Positions 23,056 through 34,093 of a DNA stretch of 64,000 bases are shown piece after piece. The translations under genes and the position numbers were made by a program. Source of the DNA: Berberis thunbergii. Its lineage: Eukaryota > Streptophyta > Magnoliopsida > Ranunculales > Berberidaceae. The stretch is taken from assembly GCA_003290165.1 (NCBI GenBank), contig QNQO01001150.1, forward strand, positions 62,001-126,000. The letters are read 5' to 3'. Numbering within the stretch: the first letter of the stretch is position 1; every line of letters starts with the position of its first letter. The notes beneath the pieces are model-generated. The model saw only the letters and a program-made list of their open reading frames with translations. It ran no database searches and was not told where the DNA came from.

Positions 23056-25234
23056 AATGTCTTGAGATCGAGTCTAGGAAAAGGTCGGCTGCTTTCTTAA
23101 AGTTTCTAGAAGACAAGGTGCCAATGGTGGAGGAGGCTCGTCGCAGATCTGATCGGAGGGGCTCGTCGCAGATCTGAGGAGGTGCTCGTTGCAGGGAGCA
23201 GGGAGGGGCTCGTCACAGCTAGACTCGTCGAGGGAGAGGGAAGACAGATATGATCTTCTAGATCTGATTTCTCCTCTTGCTCTTTGCATCGAGTTCTTTT
23301 GAGAGCAGCTGAACATCTGTTGTGGATATCGTAACCATATCCAGACATTTTTCCCTTTTTGATCCCTGCAAAGGTCACTAGATCCGATTCAATGGAGGAA
23401 GGAAGAGGGAGGTCAGCCCTGTCTTCTAGATCTGATACCCCATCTCCGGTCTATGGATTGACAGGAACAAATGGTGGAGACGCAGTCAGTGCGAACGTGT
23501 TTGCACAGGAGGTGTTCATGGCTTTTGAGGAGAAGTACAACATTCATGGCAATGGATTGCTACAGTTACTCACACATGAATATCAAGTGGCTGTAAAAAA
23601 TGGAGATAAACTAGGTGCAGAAGGACTGGAAATGATGATAAACCCCAAAAACTGGGCAATGCTAACTGCAAGGGTGTCAGCCAGTCAAGAGCAGGCTGCA
23701 GCGCAAGGGAATGAAGAGGTTCTGCATAAAGCAGATGAATGTACAATGCCAACCAGTGTTATATCCTTTGACCCTAGCAAAATTCAAGAAGCAATGGCAA
23801 CAAACCCTGTCGTTGCACCAGCAAGGATGAGTTGGGCATCAAAGCTTAAGTAAAGCAAGCATACGGGCTCTACCAAACTTAGGTATGAACCTCCAGCTAT
23901 TGTTGAAGGAAGGAAAATAGTACAAGTGCAAACTGCTGACTTTGAGAATAGGATAGAAGAATGTGAAAGGTTGGTTATTGGAACCTTTGTGGGCAAGCGC
24001 TTGGCATATGGTTATGTCAAAGAGTGGCTGATAAGGACGTGGGGAATTCAAGATTTTGATATGAGCATACACGGAGATAAGAATTTTGTATTCAAATTCA
24101 AGAAGGAAGAAGATAGAAGTAAGGTATTTGAAATGGGACCTCTGCATATTGCAAGCAGGTTGTTCATCCTCAGGGCCTAGTCACCTTCTATGGACGAGGA
24201 TGCCGAGGTGCTTACTTCGATACCTATTTGGGTTACACTGAAGAAAATTCTTTTATTCCTATGGAATCTAGAGGGTATTCAAAGAATTGCTAGTTTTATT
24301 GGAGTGCCTATCATGCTTGACAAAGCTACTGAAGAAATGACAAGATTAGCGTATGTGAGGGTGTGTGTGGAGGTGGATGTAAACAACCAATTACCCAAAG
24401 ACATCCCCGTGGTTATCAATAGAGATAACAAAAAAATAGTTGAAGTTGAGTATGCATGGATTCCTGTTAAATGCAGTTCTTGTGCAGATTTTGGCCATAC
24501 AAAACAACAGTGTTCAAAGAGCATAGAAATTAATACTCCAGGCCATATGGTATGGCAAGCTAGAGGTAGGACTCAACCACTAGAAAGACAAAACTCCGAT
24601 GGTTGGACGATCGCCAAAAGTAGACATACATTCAAGTCGAAGACTCCACCCAGTTTAAAGGGGTGTCCAGGGCCTATCACAGGAAAAACAGGGAATGTGA
24701 CCAGTATAGAGGCAGCCAATGTGGCAGAGCATAACATAAATGATGACCAGAGTGATGCCATAACGCCGAGTCTATAACCATTGATTCTTATCAACCCAAT
24801 GCTTGAGCGTAGTGCTAATGTGGAGGCAAGTGAACACACACCAACTCAGGACAAAGAGAACACCACAACAGATGAGCAGAGTAGTAACAAGGAACATGAG
24901 CAAAATCTTTCTAGTGAAGAGGTTGCATGCGATTTGTTTTCAAAATCTTGCACTAAAAATTTTAGTCTCTGCCCTCGAAGATCCTCTAGAGCTAAGAAAG
25001 CAAACAAAAAGTACAAAGGTTGAATCATTTCCTCCTTACCAAAGGAGACAGGGATAAAAAACAAGAGGTTTCTTCTTTGGCCGATGCTAGTTGAAAATTT
25101 CTATAGGCCTAGTAACCATGTTCACTTTCACTAGAATTCTCTTTCTTGTGAGAGTTTGTTTTTTTTTTTTTTCTTTTGTTTCATTTGTATAAAGGTTTTG
25201 AGGTCCTTAAAACCTAGCTCGATTTCCAAAAAAA
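23056..25234 (+). mobile_element. LINE-derived element with ORF1 only (half-LINE A), 2.18 kb
   Basis: It is flanked by a perfect 13-bp duplication aaatactgaagtg (23043-23055 and 25235-25247, the latter merging with the A tail). It has a 336-base leader with a repeated ctcgtcgcagatctga motif, one ORF1 frame, a short 3' UTR with a T-rich tract and ttgtataaaggttttgagg, and ends in CTCGATTTCC plus an A run. No endonuclease or reverse transcriptase is present between ORF1 and tail, and there is no space for them. Intact duplications at both ends show that it arrived in this form by reverse-transcribed insertion, presumably with enzymes from a full LINE. Confidence 0.85.
23392..25023 (+). pseudogene. 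LINE ORF1, DUF4283 plus zinc-knuckle protein, three stops
   Basis: A single frame of about 543 codons is kept from ATG 23392 to TGA 25023 and is broken only by stops at 23851-23853, 24178-24180 and 24775-24777. By comparison with copy B (- strand near 51.4-51.9 kb), the first replaces a Gln and the second a Trp, both single-base changes of the C-to-T or G-to-A kind. The DUF4283 domain (about 23920-24200) reads VIGTFVGKRLAYGYVKEWL and MSIHGDKNFVFKFK. The zinc knuckle is CSSCADFGHTKQQC (C-x2-C-x4-H-x4-C, near 24475). The basic C-terminus is FSLCPRRSSRAKKANKKY. Such proteins bind element RNA in plant L1 LINEs. Confidence 0.85.
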
Positions 25235-25700
25235 AAATACTGAAGTGGTTAAGCTAAGCCAACCATGCTAAGGAGTTGTTGTAGGATTTTGATGTTTTGA
25301 AATCCAAAATGATTGTTTAAACAGGTCGTCTTTATCACAGTTTCACAGATTTAACTTGACGGTTCTAAAGATTTCTCTATTGACATCCTCCGAAAAAAAG
25401 AGTTTAATGTGGTAACAGTTTTTATTCTGCTTTTATAGAGAGAAATGAGTAGTTGCAAGAAAAATGGGAATTGGTGAGATCCTGTTCCTATATCTTTCAT
25501 TTTTTTTAGTGTTTATGCATGCTCGTACAAACATTTAAACTTTCCAATATTATTCAAAAAATCACTTGTAAGAGGAACCTATGTCACCATTAAGTACAGT
25601 CATAAGGAGATTGGAAACATTGGTTTAAAAGATTCTCCCTTTGTTCAAGTATTAACAATGAGTTTAACTATTCAATTTTAACTAGAGCATTGAAGGTGCA
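25235..25700. repeat. Segmental duplication, copy 2, right part
   Basis: It continues copy 2 after the LINE insertion and matches about 21510-21900. The match then passes into the thaumatin-like 3' region at 25690-25790, which pairs with 22555-22640. Confidence 0.7.
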
Positions 25701-25728
25701 CCAAAATATTTAAGAGAAGAAAATTCAC

Positions 25729-26404
25729 TTACGGGAAAAACAAAACTCTGTAATTGGTACCAGAAGGGCAAGTAATTGTGCTTGAGAAGTCGTCCACGAG
25801 ATGACTATAGGCATTTGGACAGCCATACTTGAAGAACCTAGAAAAGTTTTGTGGGCCCAAAGCTTCCTGATTCGCAACAGTATTGGTCCGTCTTGAATAC
25901 AGCACACGGGTGGTTACAACCTCCAGCTACCTGTAACTGGCTGGGACATTGGCGATAGATCTCAGTGCCACATGTGGTGCCATGACATCCACCAGTTACT
26001 GGGGTGAAGTTCATGGGTAAGTTGAACCCATCAGGCATCAACTAGTGAGATGTCCAACAAGTCCATCTTGCCATCTAGGTTTATTGAGAATTCAGCCAGA
26101 GTGTTGGGTGGCTGACCATAGGCTTGGCATTCGAGGAGCCCACTGCAGTCACCAATCACACAATGTCCATGGGTTGTTGCATCAAAAGTGCAGTTGGTGC
26201 AGCTCCAAATGTGTTCCTGGGTCGTGCCTGGATTGACAAAAATGACCCATGTCTCACCTGAAGTTCCTGGCCACCACCTGGAACGGCTGCAGCCCATACT
26301 GTTTGTGAACACTAGTTTTAAATCTCAAATGTAGATGAATGGGATAAGGTGAAGAGAACAGATAACAAGAATGAGAAGAAGATGAGATTCACAGAGTTGT
26401 TCAT
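25729..26404 (-). pseudogene. Thaumatin-like protein (PR-5/osmotin type) pseudogene
   Basis: Thaumatin-like proteins are secreted antifungal defence proteins of about 225-250 residues. On the - strand an ATG at 26404 opens a good signal peptide (LIFFSFLLSVLFTLSHSS). The next codons run into TAA and TAG stops in the first conserved block, where the family has a Cys. Then come TVWAAAVPGGG, a frame loss, [58 protein letters not shown], another frame change and [15 protein letters not shown] with a stop at 25729-25731. The gene is single-exon and full length in outline, with two stops and at least two shifts. A truncated relative lies at 22551-22645. Confidence 0.9.
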
Positions 26405-26962
26405 GGATTTATAGATGTTTTGGGGTTGTGCCTTATCCAGTTGCTTGCTTTCTTACATTTGGTGTTCTCCAGTTCCCTTTAGTCTTTTACCTGTGGAACA
26501 ACAACAATTGTACGCAATTTGGATTAATAAAATAGCAGTGTCTTCAAAGAGTCCTCTCTACCTAGCATTTCTAAGTAGTGCTCTACTGTTTTCAACAATT
26601 AAGCCCTCCATAGTCCATGAATGAAAAATGAAAATCAAATTCAAAGTGATTAATGGTTTTAGAAATACACAAGAAATATGTTTCAAATTCGATTACAAAA
26701 ACTTGATATAGAATTCATACAGATAGAAAGAAAGTGGGTACTAGCAAATCCATTGGAAATGGGTCACCAAATTAGAGCTCCTTCATCTAGAAGAGTAAGA
26801 AGGGTGTTTGAAATTGGCCAAAATCCGATCAAACTTCAAATACCCAAATTATATATCACACTAAAAAACTCAACCAAGACTTGGAAGATAACAGAAGATG
26901 AATCATGAATGTCTAAAACTGAATTGAAGACCAAACTTAGGCTCACAAGAAGCTTTCCATAC
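26405..26962. other. Former upstream region of the thaumatin-like gene; nothing recognised
   Basis: AT-rich, with short open frames only (for example 26415-26624 and 26678-26908) that match no family I know. It ends at the duplication ctgagaac flanking the next hAT element. Confidence 0.4.
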
Positions 26963-26970
26963 CTGAGAAC

Positions 26971-27991
26971 CAATGATGCACGGACTTGGATATGCGTGTC
27001 GTGTCAGACATGGATACGATACGGCAACTCGGCAATTTTCAAAAAAATAGGACTCGGCGACACGGTCAAACTTATTTTTTTAATATATATTTTTTTAACT
27101 CATATGAACATAAAATCATAAATAATACTATTGAACAATCCAAATATATCATTACAACATTCAAATTCATTCATTCAATATTACAAATGCATCATAAAGT
27201 CAAACTCAAGTCATACTCATAAAGCATGCGCAACATAATTTCATTAATTTGATAATGTAAATACTCAAATCATACAAATGGAGAATTGCTTTTAGAGTGG
27301 AGAGGTATGAGAAGAGGATTGTGTGGGGTTTATGTAGCTGGACCATTTAGCTAGTCCAAGTTTTGAAGTCCCTAAAACTCTCCACTTGACGCAAAACAAA
27401 ACCCTCCCACTTTCTTCCACTCCTCCCAAATGTCTTACCAACAAGAACAAATAGTAGAAGACGACCCATTTCTCTCCCCACCTCTTCACCCCAAGAAGAA
27501 GAAGAAGAAACTAGCAAAGAAAACCAAGATTTATTTCCCTCATCAACTCTTTCATCCTCGATGACGACCCAACCCCAAGTGGGAAGGATCAATCGAAGAG
27601 GAGAGGTTCCTCTTTTCTCTGTTCTCTCTGTTTAGGGTTTGAAAAAATGGGAAGAATCGATCGAAGAAACTAATATGGATCGAGAGGGAGAACCTGTCTC
27701 TGTCCAGCAAACAGCCGATCGATCGATCGATCAATCTTTCCCTCTCTCTATTTCTGTCTATATCGATAGATCGATCGATCTCTCCCTCTCTCTCTGTCTC
27801 GATCTCTGGTTCTGCCCTCTTTTCTCCCCTCTTTTCTCTGTAATTAGGGTTTGAAAAATGTGGGAATGATCGATCAAAGAGGAGAGTTCATTTGCAAAGA
27901 CCGAGTCTGGACCGTGTCCGGGCCGTGTCGGTGTCAGTCAACGAATTTTGACCGAGATACGGGGGTTTTTCGGAGAGTCGGTGCATCAGAA
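26971..27991. mobile_element. Non-autonomous hAT element, 1.02 kb, same family as 12426-13168
   Basis: The flanks are a perfect 8-bp duplication ctgagaac (26963-26970 and 27992-27999). The ends are CAATGATGCACGGAC and, read from the right, TTCTGATGCACCGAC, with subterminal GTGTCxGACA motifs. The core holds two related segments, each with ttagggtttgaaaaa and GATCGATC runs (near 27630 and 27850; gatcgatcgatcgatc at about 27716), and a possible short terminal gene leader. No transposase is seen. Confidence 0.85.
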
Positions 27992-28400
27992 CTGAGAACT
28001 TTTCAAAAGAAACTGGCAGAACTTTCAAGGTAGATTTGAGCACACATTGATGATTCCAGTGTAAATCAAATACAGAAATAAGGAGTACTTGGGTTGTGGG
28101 TTGATTGACACATACCATAACTATCAAATTACACCTTAATACATATCGAATCTGTCTAAAAGAATGAAGAAATTTAAGTAACTAGACAATGTGAAAACTA
28201 AACTCATAATGTTGACTTAAACTTGCTCACATGGTAAAAAAAAAAAGATTACTTTTTTAATTAAAAATCTCCGCTATGGAGAGGCAGCTATGGTACGCCA
28301 TACCTTAATTACTTGTCCCAAAACGGGATATAATACCAAATTGGTAAGGAAAAAACAGAAACTAGACAAATATATCATCTACACTGACCAAACCCCTAGA
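27992..28400. other. Spacer; possible 3' end of LINE copy C
   Basis: It contains A- and T-rich runs at about 28235-28260. This would be the 3' side of the - strand LINE remnant that follows, but no target duplication could be matched. Confidence 0.35.
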
Positions 28401-30755
28401 TCAATGCATGTACTTGCTGTTACTTTTCTTCATTCTAGATGATCTTCGAGGAAATACCTTGAAATTTTTGAAGTAGTCATGATCCATCGTGTTTTCTGTT
28501 GACATATTCCTCTTATCGAATCTTTTCGTTAATCGAATGTGGTCTGTCTTTAAACTTGACACTATTCTTGACCTAATGGTGTTCATCCAAATCTTCTTCA
28601 TCCGAACTGATTTCATCCGCAATGTCGGTATCGGTCTCCAGTTCGGTTTTGTTGTTAGCATTACGTACCAAATAGTTAATAGGTTTTATATTCGGTGTTT
28701 CAATAACTATGGCATCCACTAAAGTTTCGTCATCTTGTACAACATTGTGATCATCCTTAATAGCCCGACTTCGACCACCCTTGTTAGCCTGACAGCGAGC
28801 CTCACCTTGAGCACCAATGTGAGGACCACCGTGAGCAGCCTTTTGAGCAGCACTATGAGGACCACCGTGAGTATCCTTTTGAGCAACACTGTGAGCAGCA
28901 TTTTGAGTAGCACTATGAGCATTTCGTGCAATACTATGAGGACCATCGTGAGCAGCATTTTGAGCAGAACTATGAGCACCATGACCAACCTTGTGAGCAA
29001 CCCCTTGATCACCATATAGAACACCATTGTGAACATCTTGAGCATCTCTGTGAGCAGTATCTTGATAACCAATGTGTGCATCACCTTGATCAACAATGTG
29101 AGCACCATGATCTCCACTGTGACCACCTTGATCATCTCTGTGAACATTGCCTTGAGCACCACTGTGATTCCCTCTGTGGACACCCCTATGAGCATCATTG
29201 GCAACATCGCTATCATCACCACTGTTAGAACCACAGTCATCACTAGTGTCTTTGCCAATGTGATGACGTTTTGGACCAGTGCAAGCATCAACTCCAGCTC
29301 GAGAAGTTGGTGTTTCCTCCTTAATCACTGCCCCACTGTCTGCGTTACCCTCCACCACTAAAGTTCCAGCACGAACAGGGGACACCTCCTCTGTTCTAGT
29401 CCCCGTTTGCCCAATATATTTCTCCTCCAGTCTTGTTGAAACATTATCAATGACCTCTACATTATTAATCCGACTTGCAACCAGTTTATTGCTCGCCAAA
29501 GCCGAGTTAGAAGGCATAGTTTCCCTCAAATTCTCAATCTTAATACCCTCCATCGACCTAACTGACTTGTTCCCATTTGAAAACGTTGTCTTCTCTAACG
29601 CTCTTTTTGTTTCACTTTCGGTATATCCGGCTTCCCTTAGTGTTTCCTGGGTGGTTTCCACATGTAGTTGTTCCTTATCCCCTACTAAATTCCTTTCCAG
29701 TGGCTTTTCTTGCGAGGATGGATTGACATGTTCCACATTTACTGAATCCTCCTCACCCCCCATGTTCTCATCTTCCGTTGAGGTATCAATTAAAGCCGCA
29801 AACTTGTTTTTCAAATTTAGTTGTTCATGTTTCCTATTCGAGGGTTTTATATTCCTTTCACCTTCTTGCGAGCTCATGATTTCTACTCCTTGAACATCCT
29901 TCGCCCCACTCGTCCCAATCTTCTCATTATCATCCTTCAATTTTTAAAAATAGGGACATAATTTTGCTTCACAATGTGTTGCCCTTGCTTCTCCTCGTTC
30001 CTCATTTGCTTTGCATTTTCAACTTTATTTTCTTCCTTAGCTTTGTCACCATCCATCCTAGGATTTTCCTTCTTCCCACCCGTAAGTTTTCTACAATAAT
30101 CCTTTTCATGGCCAATTAATGCGCAATATTCGCAATATTTAAATCCTGGGTATTCTAGTTTCTGCCAATAACCACCATACTTAGGGCTTTCTAGCCAAAT
30201 CCTGGATGGTAAAGATTTAGTAACCTCCATCTCCACGCACATGCGTGCAACCTTTGGTCTAGCGAAAAACCTTGTACCATCATCAATCCTTAGGAAATTA
30301 CCAAATGAGTTTCCTATTGCTTTCATGATTGTCGGAAGAAATAATGCTAAGGGGAGATTCGGTAGTTCAACCAAGATCGGGGCCAACTCCGGATCTTCAC
30401 GTAGGTTAAAACCCGGATGCCAACGAAATATTTTGTAAATGATGCCACGAATAGTGAAAGAATCCTTGGATAAAACTTTCTTGACTTCATCCTCCGATTG
30501 TAAATAATCCGCCACATGCCTTTGATATATTAGACCCATAATGAACTCACTCGAAATACCCCAAGATCTGTGAATGGAATCCCGAATCGAATCTAAAGAT
30601 GGCCGAAAAATTGAGAACTTTAAAACCACCACGTGATTAGAGACATGGGATTCACCCCTTGCAATGTCGGAACCAGATACCAAAAGAACAGGGCTGCCAT
30701 CCTTTCGAAAACTCGTTGATTCCGTCGGTTTCTCCTCCAAATCATCTCTCATCAC
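28401..30755 (-). pseudogene. LINE ORF1 (DUF4283) remnant with His-rich repeat region, copy C
   Basis: From 30755 downward the - strand encodes 272 residues with a DUF4283 domain (SWGISSEFIMGLIYQRHVAD, TIRGIIYKIFRWHPGF), VARMCVEMEVTKSLPSRIWL and a zinc knuckle CEYCALIGHEKDYC. A stop at 29937-29939 and a frame change lead into a long second frame (28573-29940). In that frame a region at about 28780-29230 (- strand) is built of short repeats rich in His, Gly, Ala, Gln and Asp (GGPHSAAQKAAH and similar). After a further frame change the end reads FPRRSSRMKKSNSKY (stop 28401). This basic end matches copies A and B. It is more diverged than either, and no endonuclease or reverse transcriptase is seen. 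Confidence 0.75.
28780..29230 (-). repeat. Minisatellite in LINE ORF1 (His/Gly/Ala/Gln-rich)
   Basis: On the + strand short units such as agcaccatgtgagc and agcagcattttgagcagcac recur with a period of mostly 18-24 bases. On the - strand, in the ORF1 frame, they encode repeated H-x-G/A-x-Q motifs. Because the repeat keeps codon length, the frame stays open through it. Confidence 0.7.
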
Positions 30756-31600
30756 CTTGCCTAGAACTTGCGCAAAGGTGCGCCTATTTTGGTTGTCATC
30801 CTCTTTGCTAGCACAAAGGAATCCCTCTTGGCTGGCAGTGCAGCCGCCATGGGAGACCTAGCCGCCTCCCTGCTTTAGTTGATTAAACGTCCAAAATCTA
30901 TTCCTATAGATTTTTACGGCTTAGACTAAAAGCTAGTTAATACCAAGCCTGCAGGCTTAGATTAAAAGCTAGTTAATACCAAGCCTGCCCTTCAAAATCG
31001 CCTCAGAGCATATTGTCTCTCGACTATTCCAAAACAGTTCACAGTTAAAAAAAAAAAAAAAAGACAATGGGGTCTGCCCATTAATTGAAATAGACTTGTA
31101 TGGTAGATGAAGGCTCACTTTAGAAATCAGAATTACAAATGGGTTTTGACAAAACTAAGAAGGATCCATAGAATTTACAATGGCGTTTTGAAATTGGATG
31201 AAATCCCTTCACATCAAAATTTAGATGTTCAATTTATAAACTCAAGGGTACTAAAAATTGATGAAAATAGTGGAAGAAATTTGAAGGCACTGTCACAGTG
31301 AGGGGGTGAAGAAGTTATGCGATCATGGTGGAAATGTGAAGGCTTGTTCACGTTCACTGGGTTTTTCTTTTCGGGTGCATATGCATACATTGCTTAGCAG
31401 CAAAGAGAGAGATGCGTGAGCAGATGAGGTATTAGAACAAGGTTTCATGACTGATTGAAATAGGTGGTTGACCACTTGCAATTTTGCAACAGAAAACCAC
31501 ACTCTTGTAAATTGTAAACTACCTTGCAAAAGGGAGTTGATATTTTCACTCACAGGATCCCCTTCCTCACCCATGTGAATATTATCTACCACACTTACAA
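30756..31600. other. No gene; 33-bp direct duplication at 30931-30988
   Basis: The sequence ggcttagactaaaagctag...accaagcctgc occurs twice in tandem (near 30931 and 30958), with one base different. An A run lies at about 31046. Open frames such as 31107-31301 are unrecognised. Confidence 0.5.
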
Positions 31601-31604
31601 GTTA

Positions 31605-31762
31605 CAATCAACCCTTCTACGCGTCGAGGGAATGGGTGAGGAAAACAGCAAGGGGGAGGGGTTTTACCACTCATCTAGCTTGAGATTCACGAAGACGTAC
31701 ATCTTGAGGGGGATGAAGGGTCACACCCCTCCCTCGCCCATTCCCTCGACATTTAGAATTCC
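31605..31762. mobile_element. Fold-back MITE, 'cgaggga' family, copy 1
   Basis: Inverted arms: TTCTACGCGTCGAGGGAATG on the left and, from the right, TTCTAAATGTCGAGGGAATG, each followed by gggtgagg/gggcgagg and gaggggt. A shared middle pair cttgagattcacgaagacgtac folds back on gtacatcttgag. About 155 bp. Related copies are at 33911, 34968 and 54885. Confidence 0.65.
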
Positions 31763-32007
31763 CGAGTTACAATACCAGAAGTGTCTCCTCTGAAACAAAT
31801 TTTTTTTAAAGAGCCATGCCTAATCCATCACCGTCCATCATTTTAGAGATGTGCATCTAAGAAAGTTAATGAAACAATACAACAGAGAGTTGTTATTATC
31901 AGTATAGATTCCTTTTAGGCACCCACATTGACAACCTTAGTTCAGAATTTTATTTACAAGATGGGACTCTCGTGGGCAGTCTTGTTATTTTGTTTACAAT
32001 AAGTGAT

Positions 32008-33275
32008 TGGCAACAACTACTCCACATTACCAAAAACACTTTCTCACACCACTATTGATTTTTTTTTCAGACTTACCCACACCACCAATAAATATGCAGA
32101 GAAACCCTTACTCAAAATGAAAAAAAACACAAAATATGGTAACTTTTGACCAATTTAAACCTTCAATTGAGACCGATTCTCAAGCTCATAACATATAAAA
32201 TTGTAGCACTCTGAGTTATCTAGAAAACACAACTTGAATCACTGTAAAATGTTTTGAAATAAGCAAGTTATGGTCATTTTACTAAAGTCGCGCAAATTTG
32301 TCTCACAATAAAAATGGGATAGTTTCCTTGACTTTCGACCAACTTATGTTCTCAATCGAAACCGATTCTCAATATGATTAAAGCCAAAAAAATTGTAGCA
32401 CTTTGAGTCATCTAATAAACACAACATAAATCACTTGAAAATGTTTTGAAATGAGCAAATTATGATCATTTTACTAAAGTCGCGCAATGAAAATAGGATA
32501 GTGTCCCTGAATTTCGGTAAACTTATGTGCTCAATCAATACTGATTCTCAAGTTGATCAAAACACAAAATTTGTAGTATTCCTAGTTATCTAATAAACAC
32601 AACTTGAATCACTTGAAAATGTTTTGAAATGAGCAAGTTATGGTCATTTTACTAAAGTCACACAAATCTGTCCGAAAAAATTTGCTAAAATTTTTTGTTC
32701 GCCTAGAACAATTATTGTCCAAAAATTTACTAAAGTCACACAAATTTGTCTGAAAAAATTTGTTGTTCGCCCAGAACAATGCGAGTTTTTGCGAAAACCT
32801 CGCATTGTTCTGGGCGAACAGGAAATTTCAGCAAAAAAAATTTGCTTTTCGCTCAGATCAATGCCAAGTTTTACAAGAACCTTGCATTGTCTCAGGCGAA
32901 CAATTTTTTTGGGATTTCTGAATTTTTTTTTTCTGAAGTTTACTTTGTTTTGTGATTGAAAATATTTTTAAAATTTTCCATGAGAATATTTTGTTTTTTC
33001 TGAAAATTTTTAGGGAGGTTGTGATTTGGGGTTTGATTTTTAAGGGTTTCGATTTTGAGGGTGAGGGAAGATATTTGAATGTGAGAGAGGGAAGATATTC
33101 AAATGGGGAGGGAAGAATCGTTTTTCGATTTGAATGGGGAGGGGAGAAATGTTGGTTTTTTATTTATATAGGTGGTGTGAGAAAGTATGGTGGTGCGGGA
33201 AAAAAGTGGGTGGTGTGGGAGAGTAGAATGGTGTGAGAAAACACTTATGGTGGTGTGGAGTAGTTACTGTCGAAA
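32008..33275. mobile_element. Inverted-end DNA element, about 1.27 kb, with inner repeats
   Basis: Ends: AACTACTCCACATTACC with ACTTTCTCACACCAC on the left and, read from the right, AACTACTCCACACCACC with TTTTCTCACACCATT. Inside are three copies of a roughly 190-bp unit (landmark attttactaaagtcgcgcaaa at about 32277, 32467 and 32648) and a 22-bp perfect hairpin at 32764-32820. No transposase and no clear target duplication was found, so the superfamily stays open; the GGTGTGG-rich termini might suit a MULE-like or hAT element. Confidence 0.6.
32764..32820. repeat. Perfect 22-bp inverted repeat (hairpin)
   Basis: The left arm tgttcgcccagaacaatgcg+ag (32764-32785) is perfectly complementary to 32799-32820, with a 13-base loop. 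A weaker, related hairpin follows at about 32848-32910 (ttcgctcagatcaatgc / gcattgtctcaggcgaa). It lies inside the element 32008-33275. Confidence 0.85.
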
Positions 33276-33890
33276 ATTTACTTGTTTGATTTAGTGCTCT
33301 TTGTTTAGATAAAAACTCCAATTTGGAAAATTTAGGTCAAATAAAACCTACGAAAATTTATGTTTTTCACATTTTAAATTGGTTATAGAACAATTATTTT
33401 TGTTAAAAAAATAAAGTCAAATGATGGGTTGTTTTAGTTTTGCACTATGAGTTATATGAACTATTGAATCACATAAATGGCGTTTAACATAAAAAAAATT
33501 GTAAGTTCATTAGACCATAAATTTTATATGACATTTAATATTGTTACAATGAAAGTTATATGTACATAAATTTGGTATTATTGGTGTTTGAACAACGTGA
33601 GGTGGAACTATTTTGTTATTTTTTATTGGATGATGTGGTCTATTTATTATATGTTTATCCAGTCCCATCCCGTTTTATCTTGAACAGGTTCGGGATGAGG
33701 TCTATTCCATTTCAATCCCGAATAAATGGAATGGGATAGGGATGAGGTCCATCCCATCCCATTCCGTGTCCATCCCTAATTTCTCCATCAAACACAAATG
33801 TTTTCTCTGTATTGTCTTTAAGCTTGTTCGTTTCATGTGGGTGTGCATAGTGGAATCTTTTTTTTGTTGATATGTGGTGCCGTACAAAAT
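33276..33890. other. AT-rich spacer without gene
   Basis: Nothing coding. A short run of related motifs (gggatgaggtc, ccatcccattcc, aatgggatagg) at 33660-33770 can fold back but has no clear boundaries. Confidence 0.4.
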
Positions 33891-33910
33891 AGAGGGGATC
33901 CGAGTGATTC

Positions 33911-34093
33911 TACACAGCGAGCAAATGGGCGAGGAAATGAGCGAGGAGAGTGAGGTGGCGGGTTTGGGAGCCGTTCATCTCACACACACAAAAAGTCAAT
34001 GCACGCATTTTGAGTGAGATGAACTGCTCCCATCCTGCCACCTCACTTCCCTCGCTCGTTTCCTCGCTCGTTTCGTAACACTTAGAATTTCTG
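33911..34093. mobile_element. Fold-back MITE, 'cgaggga' family, copy 2, upstream of LysM gene
   Basis: Two arms of about 75-80 bp, GATTCTACACAGCGAGC with GGCGAGGAAATGAGCGAGG and GAGTGAGGTGGC, are mirrored by the right side, which reads from the right AATTCTAAGTGTTACG, GAGCGAGGAAACGAGCGAGG and AAGTGAGGTGGC. The left half continues to ccgttcatctcac and the right to cagttcatctcac. It ends about 135 bases before the LysM start codon, so it lies in the promoter or leader. Confidence 0.75.

Noticed and set aside
29279..29893. 204-codon + strand open frame
   Set aside because: It is antisense to the LINE ORF1 remnant (28401-30755) and follows from its composition.
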